Shown in pieces: positions 51,801 to 59,156 of a DNA stretch of 60,000 nucleotides. The notes beneath the pieces were generated by a model that was not told the origin of the DNA, searched no databases, and was given only the letters and a program-made list of their open reading frames with translations. The first letter of the stretch is position 1. Each line of letters opens with the position of its first letter. Made by a program: the position numbers and the translations under genes. The DNA is from Hydractinia symbiolongicarpus (Eukaryota; Cnidaria; Hydrozoa; Anthoathecata; Hydractiniidae), in NCBI RefSeq assembly GCF_029227915.1, contig NC_079884.1, positions 10,728,001-10,788,000 of the forward strand, written 5' to 3'.

Positions 51801-54800
51801 GCAAAAGAACTGGATAAATATTATTGCATCCTGTAGGAGGTGTTTCAAAATAGTTGAATAATTATTAACATACTAAAAGTAATAGTATAGACCAAGGTGA
51901 GTTAAAAAATCCTCCATCGTCAATGTTGTTGTAGTCTACCATTGTGTTACTGCTGTGTGCCGTATATGTTCGCAGTCTCATTGTTTTTTTACTTGTCGGT
52001 TACCTCAATTTCGTCTCATATTGAAGAAGAATAGTAGGAAAAAAATGTTCAGTTCAAATAATAATCTTGTGGTGTTGAGCGAACTTTTTACAGAAATTCA
52101 CGAATATCTATTTTTTTTTAGAAAATATTTGCGTGACAATGATCGTGCTTTCTTAGCCATCAAGGTAATGTTTGATGATAAGCAAGGATAACGAAGACGG
52201 AAGCACGTATTTGTTTTAAATTACTTTTTGTTTTAATTTTAGGCGTTTGATTATGTGCTGGAAACGTTGAAGTGTAAAATCAAGCATGTTAGTTATTCAT
52301 ATTTTAAACTTTCAAATTTTATGCACTAATCTTTTGTCCATATTTAAGGATGTTTTGTCTATACTTTTAGAATGATTCATTATCCCATTACAAATTTTCT
52401 ATACTTTTGTACTAATTTCTGAATCTCGTTAAGGTATCAGGGAAAGAAGATTTAAAGCAGCTTGTTTTCGAGGCTCATGAAATTTACAAACATTCTCAAA
52501 AGATGCAGATCTCTGTGAAGGTTAGTTGTAAATGAAAGTAATAATAACACATTTTCCTGACCCCCTACTTCATCGAGTTTCATTTGTTCATGTAAACCTT
52601 GGGGTGTGGATGGGGTGTCACCAAGTACCCGCAAGTGTTATTTCCGAAATCCTTGGTGATAATTACTTAAAGCGTAGCACACTTTCAAACTGTCTAAAAC
52701 AAATTTTATGGGAACCATTGATAACGTCATCAGAAAAATTATTAAAGATCTGTAATCTAATGTAAAAAATATGTCTTAAAAATCATAGCATGAAAAAACA
52801 CACTTTGAAACTGAGAATTCACAGAAGTTGTTTTTAAAACAAAAAGCACAAATACTACTACCAATCGAAAAAAAACTATTTGCATCTTTTTTTTTTAAAT
52901 ATTCAAGATTAACAGAAGCTCCTTAAAACAACCAGGAAACTTGGTCACTTAAAAAGTGGCATAAAAAAGCGATACCACCATTTACCGCCGTCTATACACT
53001 TTTGCTGTTTTCTAGTCTACGAAATAATCAGCTTGAAGTAAACAAAGAGAGGTCGGTGGGATGGTGCTTGGAAAATATATTTCAAGTAAAAATTGGAGGG
53101 TGCTGCAAATAAACAAAATGTACGTCGAATATTACGGTTATTTTTATTTTAGACAACGGAATATTTGTTGATAAAAGCTTATGTAAAGTACACTTCCCCG
53201 CAACAAGTAAGTAAATCTTTCTTATTATTATTAGCGGGGTCATTTGCATCACATTGACCAGATTTTCTCTTAATAAGTGTAGATTACGTTTTTCCAAATA
53301 AGTCAATAAGTCATTACCTCATTTTTGAAACTAAATGAATATAAAAAATTGATAATACTAGATTCTATCTAATAGTGTGGATGTTGTTAAGTCCTTCAAA
53401 AGTTGATGTCAAGAAAAAAAATATTTAATACTTCACATTTACTCATCATAAATATGTTACCTTGTTTACCCTTTCTACTACCGTCACATTATGTCAGCTA
53501 GATTCTATTTTGGTTCAATTCAACCTTACTTTATCTTTGTGATTTGTAATTTGCGAGGTCACATTGCGTTACGTGTTCATATCGTGCAATTTGCAACATG
53601 ACATAATCCTATCGTGCAATTTGCAACATGACATAATCGGATCGTGCAATTTGCTACATGACATGTTCCTTTGGTGCAATTTGCGTCTTGTCATGATCAT
53701 ATCCTACGATATGCAACAAGACATAATCATATCGTGCAATTTGCAACATGACATAATCATATCGTGCAATTTGCAACATGACATAATCATATCGTGCAAT
53801 TTGCTACATGACATAATCATATCGTGCAATTTGCAACATGACATAATCATATCGTGCAATTTGCAACATGACATAATCATATCGTGCAATTTGCTACATG
53901 ACATAATCATATCGTGCAATTTGCAACATGACATAATCATATCGTGCAATTTGCTACATGACATAATCATATCGTGCAATTTGCAACATGACATAATCAC
54001 ATCGTGCAATTTGCTACATGACATAATCCTATCGTGCAATTTGCAACATGACATAATCATATCGTGCAATTTGCTACATGACATAATCATATCGTGCAAT
54101 TTGCAACATGACATACTCATATCGTGCAATTTGCAACATGACATAATCCTATCGTGCAATTTGCAACATGACATAATCGGATCGTGCAATTTGCAACATG
54201 ACATAATCGGATCGTGCAATTTGCTACATGACATGTTCCTATCGTGCAATTTGCGTCTTGTCATGATCATATCCTACGATATGCAACAAGACATAATCAT
54301 ATCGTGGAATTTGCAACATGACATAATCATATCGTGCAATTTGCAACATGACATAATCATATCCTACGATATGCAACAAGACATAATCATATCGTGCAAT
54401 TTGCAACATGACATAATCATATCGTGCAATTTGCAACATGACATAATCATATCGTGCAATTTGCAACATGACATAATCATATCGTGCAATTTGCTACATG
54501 ACATAATCATATCGTGCAATTTGCAACATGACATAATCATATCGTGCAATTTGCAACATGACATAATCATATCGTGCAATTTGCTACATGACATAATCAT
54601 ATCGTGCAATTTGCAACATGACATGTTCCTATCGTGCAATTGCAAAGTTGCACCACTCAATCTGTAAGTTGTCATCGTTTTATCGTGTAATTGACAATAT
54701 AACATCACCCAATCGGGCAATAAGGTAGCATTGCTTCACCATGCCATTTGAAAAGTAGTGTTGCATTAAACTGCAGGGAAAATATATTTAACTGGCAATT

Positions 54801-54945
54801 TTCTACAGAATTTTGTTGTGTCCTTAGTATATTGACAGATAGAAAATATCAGTGGGTAAAATTAAATTAATTTTTTCAGGAGGAAGACACGAAACATCTT
54901 GAAGAAGCCATCAAGTTTTGTCAACAAACCAAATTCCCGCTTTAA
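22988..54945 (+). CDS. CABIN1: CABIN1 orthologue (Hir3-type HIRA complex subunit), complete, about 54 exons
   Basis: CABIN1 is the large TPR-rich subunit that, with HIRA and UBN1, deposits histone H3.3 independently of replication in the nucleus. It was first named for inhibiting calcineurin in vertebrates. Homology is collinear along the gene: [12 protein letters not shown] at the start, [95 protein letters not shown] and [12 protein letters not shown] before the stop at 54943-54945. Total length is about 1,975 residues against about 2,220 in human. Almost all junctions join in frame; two (after exon 18 and after exon 31) do not and may hide small exons. Exon coordinates are given in the block entries. 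Confidence 0.95.
23915..26507 (+). other. CABIN1 intron 3, 2.6 kb
   Basis: No conserved coding sequence or bounded transposon is seen. It contains an 11 bp-armed inverted repeat with CTTTGTCTCTA and its complement at about 24337-24371, a poly-A run of about 17 at 24761-24778, and an AT microsatellite at about 26115-26128. Confidence 0.6.
28127..28790. mobile_element. 652 bp MITE with 6 bp target duplication in CABIN1 intron 7
   Basis: The element spans 28133-28784. The left end reads TACGATGGCCCCTATGGC and the inverted right end TACGATTACCCCTATGGC, followed on both sides by TCAC. The outside bases CATAAT at 28127-28132 and 28785-28790 are identical, read as the target duplication. Inside each end there are several copies of AAGAGAAGTGTTTT in inverted orientation (28175-28245 and 28655-28765), so long imperfect arms of about 100 bp can pair. 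There is no coding capacity. The superfamily is not assigned. Confidence 0.75.
29109..32406 (+). CDS. CABIN1: CABIN1 exons 9-16, basic nuclear-signal region
   Basis: Exons: 29109-29154, 29279-29382, 29475-29541, 30317-30371, 30443-30505, 30601-30689, 30779-30855, 32338-32406. [15 protein letters not shown] matches the human WKCLGESLLAMYNHL. Exon 14 has two basic clusters, GIKRKKLVL and PKRRSTR, at the place of human GVKRKKISEE and AKRRSARVR, and so is a probable nuclear localisation signal. Exon 15 continues with [14 protein letters not shown] (human VDFQELLMKFLPSRLR). Introns are short except 29542-30316 and 30856-32337, in which I see no repeats or genes. Confidence 0.9.
32747..36844 (+). 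CDS. CABIN1: CABIN1 exons 17-26
   Basis: Exons: 32747-32784, 33029-33101, 33621-33666, 33910-33972, 34063-34140, 34229-34268, 34368-34462, 35617-35744, 36240-36310, 36766-36844. Exon 18 must use the AATAG acceptor ending at 33028, not the stronger-looking TTTCAG at 33003, because only that joins exon 17 in frame ([10 protein letters not shown]). The join from exon 18 (ends in phase 2) to exon 19 (needs phase 1) fails, so an exon between 33102 and 33620 may be missing or a boundary is wrong. From exon 19 onward all joins are clean. [14 protein letters not shown] matches the human VRVYWLKARFLALQ, and exon 26 gives [14 protein letters not shown]. Confidence 0.85.
35391..35513 (+). mobile_element. 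Very short LINE copy, 3' end only, in CABIN1 intron 23
   Basis: About 120 bp match bases 21055-21174 with only a few differences, from AGGAAGTTGAGTTTAGATC to the GATGATGATGATG tail. It is a 5'-truncated insertion of the same LINE family as the 20377-21178 relic. The closeness of the match suggests both came from recent relatives. Confidence 0.85.
36530..36660. repeat. Dispersed short repeat with CCCGTGG hairpin head, copy 1
   Basis: The sequence begins near 36540 with GGCCCGTGGAAATCCACGGG, a hairpin, then TTCGCCCGTC, a middle with ACCATTTTGCGTGACAG and an end ACGGGTATTA. The flanks AAACTAGT (left, about 36532-36539) and AAACTAGT (right, about 36656-36663) are identical and may be a target duplication. 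It lies in a CABIN1 intron, about 100 bp before exon 26. A second copy is at 55128. No coding sequence. Confidence 0.65.
37047..43339 (+). CDS. CABIN1: CABIN1 exons 27-39, central helical region
   Basis: Exons: 37047-37099, 37600-37677, 37772-37855, 38440-38546, 38638-38713, about 38904 or 38914-39060, 39380-39499, 39710-39800, 41773-41838, 42034-42066, 42660-42758, 42830-42884, 43255-43339. Human-like blocks include [48 protein letters not shown] and [15 protein letters not shown]. The start of exon 32 is uncertain: exon 31 ends in phase 0 but the visible acceptors before the conserved stretch need phase 1 or 2. The intron 39801-41772 is almost wholly an inverted-repeat element. Other introns are plain AT-rich sequence, one with a 22 bp tandem repeat (42438-42525). 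Confidence 0.87.
39977..41733. mobile_element. 1.76 kb inverted-repeat element filling CABIN1 intron 34
   Basis: The left end (from 39977, AGACCATTTCGGAG then ATTATGCG) and the inverted right end (to 41733) match over about 70 bp with roughly 85 per cent identity, including GTGGTGCAAGTTGAACTTTG. It occupies nearly the entire intron 39801-41772. It contains a direct duplication (TCTTACAACGTATGAGG, near 40356 and 40431) and no transposase-like frame, so it is non-autonomous. No clear target duplication was found. Confidence 0.7.
42438..42525. repeat. 22 bp tandem repeat, four units
   Basis: Four copies of AACATTGGTTAGACTCTCAAAT stand in a row, the first slightly diverged and the others nearly identical. 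The repeat lies in the CABIN1 intron between exons 36 and 37. Confidence 0.9.
43848..46303 (+). CDS. CABIN1: CABIN1 exons 40-46, conserved TPR core
   Basis: Exons: 43848-44022, 44114-44166, 44635-44689, 44824-44877, 45221-45433, 45567-45656, 46150-46303. This is the best conserved segment: [38 protein letters not shown] and [15 protein letters not shown] are classic TPR-like helix pairs shared with human CABIN1 and yeast Hir3. Exon 46 begins [17 protein letters not shown] (human VYFRLHASILKLLGKPD). Intron 45657-46149 contains the GTT microsatellite. Confidence 0.94.
45722..45975. repeat. GTT microsatellite in CABIN1 intron 45
   Basis: An impure (GTT)n tract with GTC, GTG and GCC interruptions covers about 250 bp. 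It makes an artificial valine-rich open frame on the plus strand. It lies between exons 45 and 46. Confidence 0.92.
46908..48457 (+). CDS. CABIN1: CABIN1 exon 47, large Ser/Thr-rich exon
   Basis: This single 1,550 bp exon, about 517 residues, runs from the TTTCCAG acceptor at 46907 to GTACGT at 48458. Most of it is low-complexity and rich in S, T, N and K, expected to be disordered, and matches only in position the poorly conserved linker of human CABIN1. The last part is conserved again: [21 protein letters not shown] against human [21 protein letters not shown]. It is by far the largest exon; all the others are 3-213 bp. No conserved motif was seen in the Ser/Thr-rich stretch. Confidence 0.92.
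48740..54945 (+). CDS. CABIN1: CABIN1 exons 48-54, C-terminal conserved region and stop
   Basis: Exons: 48740-48853, 51543-51706, 52122-52164, 52243-52287, 52434-52520, 53153-53206, 54880-54945. Exon 48 gives [12 protein letters not shown] and KKKTNLFQ, exon 49 [14 protein letters not shown] and exon 50 [15 protein letters not shown]. The last exon reads [16 protein letters not shown] and ends with TAA at 54943-54945. In human CABIN1 the homologous VKFCQVHLG is followed by about 250 more residues with the MEF2- and calcineurin-binding segments; these are absent here. Introns 48854-51542 (LINE relic) and 53207-54879 (satellite) are the large ones. AATAAA near 55630 is the first clear poly(A) hexamer I noticed, but its use is unknown. 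Confidence 0.92.
49430..51068 (+). mobile_element. LINE relic, degraded endonuclease to 3' end, in CABIN1 intron 48
   Basis: Fragments in several frames follow the order of a non-LTR polyprotein of the same family as the copy at 20377. They are [19 protein letters not shown] (49550, start of an endonuclease), [27 protein letters not shown] (50400-50460, a cysteine-rich motif seen in this family between RT and the C-terminus), [10 protein letters not shown] (50600) and a decayed end finishing in TTTAGCCGATTATGACGATG at about 51068. It has many stops and deletions, and much of the reverse transcriptase core is missing. Confidence 0.75.
53581..54630. repeat. 30 bp satellite, 35 units, with higher-order arrangement
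   Basis: There are thirty-five near-exact 30 bp units, each ATCGTGCAATTTGC then AACATGACATAATCAT or TACATGACATAATCAT. Because 30 is divisible by three, the array is open in several frames on both strands and codes decapeptide repeats such as [10 protein letters not shown], an artefact of the repeat. Rare unit types (ATCCTACGATATGCAACAAG at 53701, 54271 and 54361; GCGTCTTGTCATG at 53671 and 54241) recur in the same order 570 bp apart, showing a block duplication of 19 units. It lies in the last CABIN1 intron, 250 bp before the final exon. Confidence 0.95.
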
Positions 54946-55127
54946 TGATGTATTTTGTAAAAAACATATTTCAATGACAAGGAAGCTTTTTTTTCATCTT
55001 CCAGTCTTGGAAATTATGCCACCAACAATTAAACATTTGCTCAAGTTGATGCTAATAATATTTGCGCGGAAAATGATACGCAAAAAAGTGTGCGCCCGCA
55101 AATCTAGGTTAATAGTCCTTAGCCCGT

Positions 55128-55246
55128 GGAAGATCCACGGGTTCGCCCGTCCTTTTTATACCGCATTGCGTGCTTCTCGCTATTGCGCAGCTAAGCTACC
55201 ATTTTGCGTGACAGACAGACGTGTACGGGTATTAAAATATAGATAA
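55128..55246. repeat. Dispersed short repeat with CCCGTGG hairpin head, copy 2
   Basis: This is the second copy of the element at 36540: AGCCCGTGGAAGATCCACGG hairpin, TTCGCCCGTC, ACCATTTTGCGTGACAG and GTACGGGTATTA. It lies about 180 bp after the CABIN1 stop codon, probably in the 3' UTR or just beyond it. No target duplication was recognised here. Confidence 0.65.
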
Positions 55247-56117
55247 TTAGAGAAAAGTAGATAAAAAGTGACAGCAGCAAAAACTTTTGAAGTTTGTTTA
55301 TCGTATAAGAACTTACTTACTAAGTTGGCACTAAATGCCATTGGCATCTTCAATTTCTCCTTGAAGGGTTAGTTACTTACGCACTTCAGCACGATCAGAT
55401 AAAGACTATCGCAGAATTTATTTTTGCAACTGAAACGGTTTTACACTTTTTGTTCTACAGCTTTAGCCCGTAGAACTTTTAAATGGGCTCCTTTTTTTGT
55501 CGCCGGTTTTACTACCGAGAATAGTAAAGCACGGAAGGGTATCAATCTGGTGTAGCGGTACGTAAATTATTAGGTTACAGAACTACCCTGTTAAACGGTA
55601 CTAAAGGTACAAAAACCTATTATTTTTAAAAATAAAGCAATTTGAATTAGTATTTTATGTTCAGTTGGTTTCGCCAGTTTCACTAAGCCACAACAATGTC
55701 TGATCTGAAATTTTATGAAGTTCGTTTTGTATTTGCTTACAAGGAGTTTCAACATGCTAAAATTATTTTTAAAAAACGTAATAACTCAAAAGTTGTTGTT
55801 TTTATTAATTTATATTTTTTTTATGTAAAAAAAACTCTAAGCTAGCTACCACTACGAGCTATAAGCTCTTTCCTCACCTCCAGTGAAATCATAGTATTTC
55901 TACTTTCCAGTAATATGCTGTGACTTCCACCTAACTCACTAAAACCAATTCCCTGCTGCATGAATATTTGCATAGCATGCAGTGATTTTTAGCTAGCTAG
56001 TAGCAGAGTGAAAATGACAGCGATAGATCTCTAATAATAGACCAATCAGAATCTATCACGTGACCAAACGAGTTCAGAGATGCAGAGAGCTCTAGGGTGT
56101 AATGTCTTGCCGTTAGA
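55247..56117. other. Region downstream of CABIN1, no gene seen
   Basis: AT-rich sequence with one AATAAA at about 55630 that could serve as a poly(A) signal. No conserved coding sequence or bounded repeat was recognised. Confidence 0.6.
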
Positions 56118-56555
56118 TTAAAAACGATATGCGAACAAGTCTCCTGGTTCAAGCTTTATTTCCAATGCGATTAGTTTGCAATTTACTTTATTAGGGACTT
56201 TTTCATGATATCCTTCCATTGCATCACCTTTATCTTTAATTTCCCTAAGTTTCTTTTCATAACAACCTTTTGAGCGTTGATGTTTTTCAAACGTATCACT
56301 TATTTCTATAAAATTGAGCATTGTTTTGCTTCCAAAATTGTCGTGACTGTCCATTTGAATATTTGTTATATTATGGTGATTCTCTTTAATCTTAACAACA
56401 TTTTTAGCTAAAGTTTGAAGAACTGATATTGTCTTCTTTTTAACTCTTTGTAAGTACTTTGGTCCATCCTTTAAATGGTCCAAAAGGAGTGTAAAAAAAT
56501 CTGCATCATGGGAATCAAGTGATTTCTGCTTTAGTGTTTTGTATCTACGGTACAT
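56118..56555 (-). pseudogene. Open frame of 145 codons, unknown, BESS-like segment
   Basis: The product is lysine-rich and helical, with no membrane segment. The stretch DADFFTLLLDHLKDGPKYL followed by VKKKTISVLQTLAKN resembles in layout a BESS motif (acidic start, F-L-L core, then a basic helix) as found in MADF/BESS DNA-binding proteins. The remainder has no recognised features. Upstream on the same strand, in another frame, there is coding-looking sequence (TESGFNDIWLKDEQILSEIG), which suggests a frameshifted older gene or transposon protein. The true start is unknown, and function is not assigned. Confidence 0.4.
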
Positions 56556-56689
56556 CCAATCTCACTTAATATTTGTTCATCTTTTAACCAGATGTCATTA
56601 AATCCTGACTCTGTCATTGCAGCAGGATTGGTATAAAACGTAAAGCGAATGCAGCAATGTTTTTATCTGTTTTTGATGATATTTTTGTG

Positions 56690-56990
56690 CGGGAGGTCTT
56701 GGGTTCAAACCCCGGCCGAATCATGCCAGAGTCTATAAAAGCGTGAATCTATCCTTTATGCTTAGCGTTCAGCATGAGAATAGGATTGATATCTTAGGTG
56801 GTTGTCTAGTTAAGCGATTGCTGTGCTTGCACGACTTTCGTAGCTCAAATGGGAGCTTTAAATCCGCTAGGACCCTCTTCGCAGGACCCTCGTTGATAGC
56901 AGTACCAATAGGAACTGAAGAGGCAATCCTGGGTAAATAATTTCAATAATAAAAATAATAATAATAATAATAATAATAATAACGTGAATA
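56690..56990 (+). mobile_element. tRNA-derived SINE, 5'-truncated, with AAT tail
   Basis: Near the 5' end there is a good Pol III B box within GGGTTCAAACCCCGGC (56701-56716), but no A box before it. The body of about 220 bp includes GATTGATATCTTAGGTGG and CGCAGGACCCTCGTTGATAG and runs into (AAT)n at 56945-56983. This is the layout of a tRNA-derived SINE mobilised by a LINE with a short-repeat tail. A plus-strand open frame at 56743-56940 is incidental. Confidence 0.7.
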
Positions 56991-57103
56991 AATTTATTTT
57001 TGTGTATAGGAAACAAATTATTATTAGTGCGGAAAAAATAATACTATAAACTCTTTTTATAAGAATAATTGTAGACTCAGAATCATACAAATTCTAAGAT
57101 TAT

Positions 57104-57600
57104 TTACTCAGACTCAATAGCCTCAGGATAGAGGCTGTCTAAAATCTTTTTGCAGGAATCAGCAACAATACAAGAAAATCTCTGAACAGTTATGATTGAC
57201 AAATCGACTTCTTCATTATTTACTGCTGTAGTTGATGTATGCTTTATTTTATGGAGTTTCAACCCACCTTTACTCTTTCAACGTTTTTCAGGCTTCCGCA
57301 AATAAACGAACCTGGTTCAATTTATAAATGAATATGAAATTAGCTGGATCTTTTTAAAAGCTACAGTTTTATTAACAAAAGTCAGATAAAGTTAGCATGC
57401 TAAGCGTGAATTTATGATAATGCATTTTCTTAAAAATTACAAAAAGTACTTACATTTTCTGCGATAGATTCTTTTTCATCTTCTGGCATTTCACTTTCTT
57501 CTAAAAACTCTAAAATTTCATCAAAATCGTCGTCTAAATAGAAAAAGTTTCTTCCTGCAATGTTTTCTCTTGTCGCTCTGCCATTGTTGAATCAGCGTGC
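57104..57600 (-). pseudogene. Relic of a C2H2-finger gene or transposon protein
   Basis: Two exon-like pieces on the minus strand can be seen. The first (about 57600-57454) codes an acidic stretch, NFFYLDDDFDEILEFLEES to SIAEN, ending at a good donor GTAAGT. The second (about 57285-57104) codes SKGGLKLHKIKH, the second half of a C2H2 finger, and then about 40 residues to a TAA stop, including DSLYPEAIESE. A TGA stands where a finger cysteine would be expected just before it, so the copy is probably dead. The family assignment is inference. Confidence 0.4.
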
Positions 57601-58900
57601 ACGGTTAGCTTAAAAATGCGTACTTTCAACATCAGCTAAAAATTGATCTTTGGCCCTTTGAAGTTTACCGATTTTCCAAACCAGGGTTTTTGTCTATCAA
57701 TTATGATCAGAAGATGGTTTGTAGGGTTTATAATTAACAATGTGATTAATGTAACATCACGTTTTGCAGGATTTGGTTTCTTGTTGAGCAGGAAACAAAA
57801 GTAACTACTGGTCATCGCTTAGAATTATTTTGTGCTTTAACTTAGTTAATGTTGCAATATGGTTCGCAGCTCGTGATATAATCTGTTCGGATCAGAGGGC
57901 TTCTTATTGTGAAAAACATTTAACGGCTAGTTTGACAAAGTTCTCAACAAACAGCCAGAACATTAGCCAGAATTCACAAAACTTGATAATAATTGGAGCC
58001 ATAGTTTATATCGCTAGCAATTGGATGACAGTTTTTAATCTCAAGGAAGAATGATAAACATAAAGTTAATCTCTAAATATTAATGAAAATTTCGGGCATG
58101 TAACTTAAACAAATCGTTTATTTTCCAGACTGTTACATGATTTTACATATTTTAAATTACGAACAACCACCATTATAACCATAAAAATGCCTTAGCTTCT
58201 TCCAACTGTGCAATTTCGAAAGTATTTTAAATTTAACATGGAAAGGCGTTACCATCATATTTTGCAGTTGTGCTTTGGGAGACATTAAATAACCCTGCGT
58301 CATGATTCTCCTGCTATATAAAGGCTCCTTTACCATACGACAAATTCTTAGCTCTTCTTTTTATGCCAAACGACCTTTCAATGTTGAAGCATTCAAAATT
58401 GAAACAGTAGTAATATCTGTTTTGGTCAATTGCAACGTTGAGTTAGCTTATTCAGATAATGAAAAATACAGAACTTTACTACTTAAAACATTGGATGTAT
58501 CACATGTTATTTGCGAGGTAGAAAAATTGGTGTGTCCTTGAATCGTTACAAGGATAGAACGACTTTTATAAGTTGCATCGTTAGTTAAGTTGGAAGGCAT
58601 GTACAATTACCTTTATCCACTTTACCAGGTCCCTAATTTATCTGGCATCTGTACCTAATTCATGCAACAAAACCCACCTAAATAAAGTGCATTTTAATGC
58701 TTCTGTTGAAGCGATTTTTCTGCGATTCAAAGGAATTTATTTCTTAGGGTATAAGAGAAGAAACTATTGATATAATTTAAATTCATTTGCTACGAAAATT
58801 TACTCCTATTTAAAAGAATAAAGCACATCGTTAACTTTTAGTCAAAGCATTGTCTAATAATTTAGTATCATCATTGATAAACGCCCGCAAGGTATACGAA
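57601..58900. other. No recognised gene
   Basis: Short open frames on the plus strand (57830-58054 and 58302-58541) have no family features, no clear splice partners and no domains. Sequence is AT-rich without obvious repeats. Confidence 0.5.
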
Positions 58901-59156
58901 ACTCTCGAATCCCCAAAAAAATTATTCTCAAAAAAAAATTCTCTCCTTAAAGCAGCCATTTTGCTCTATCATGACCGGCGCGATGTTTCCTGATTTCATA
59001 GATTTCAGGAAACAAAGTTCCTCTTCGGATTCTGCAGTGAAATTAGTGCGTAAATTACACGCATGCGTTGTTTAGAGCGCGTTTAATATATATTCAACAA
59101 CTAAATACTGTTTTTTCTCTCTCGCAACAAGCTGTTATCGTTAACTTGTTGTGAAC

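Noticed and set aside
53581-54630. CRISPR-like array
   Set aside because: Units are contiguous with no unique spacers, and this is animal DNA; it is a tandem satellite.
53564-54667. A 367-codon plus-strand frame and overlapping minus-strand frames of decapeptide repeats
   Set aside because: They are produced by the 30 bp satellite, which has no stops in several frames on both strands. The array lies inside an intron of CABIN1 and codes no recognisable protein.
59151-59156. GTG start for the Gag-like frame
   Set aside because: A normal ATG follows at 59157 and is the more likely start in a eukaryotic element.
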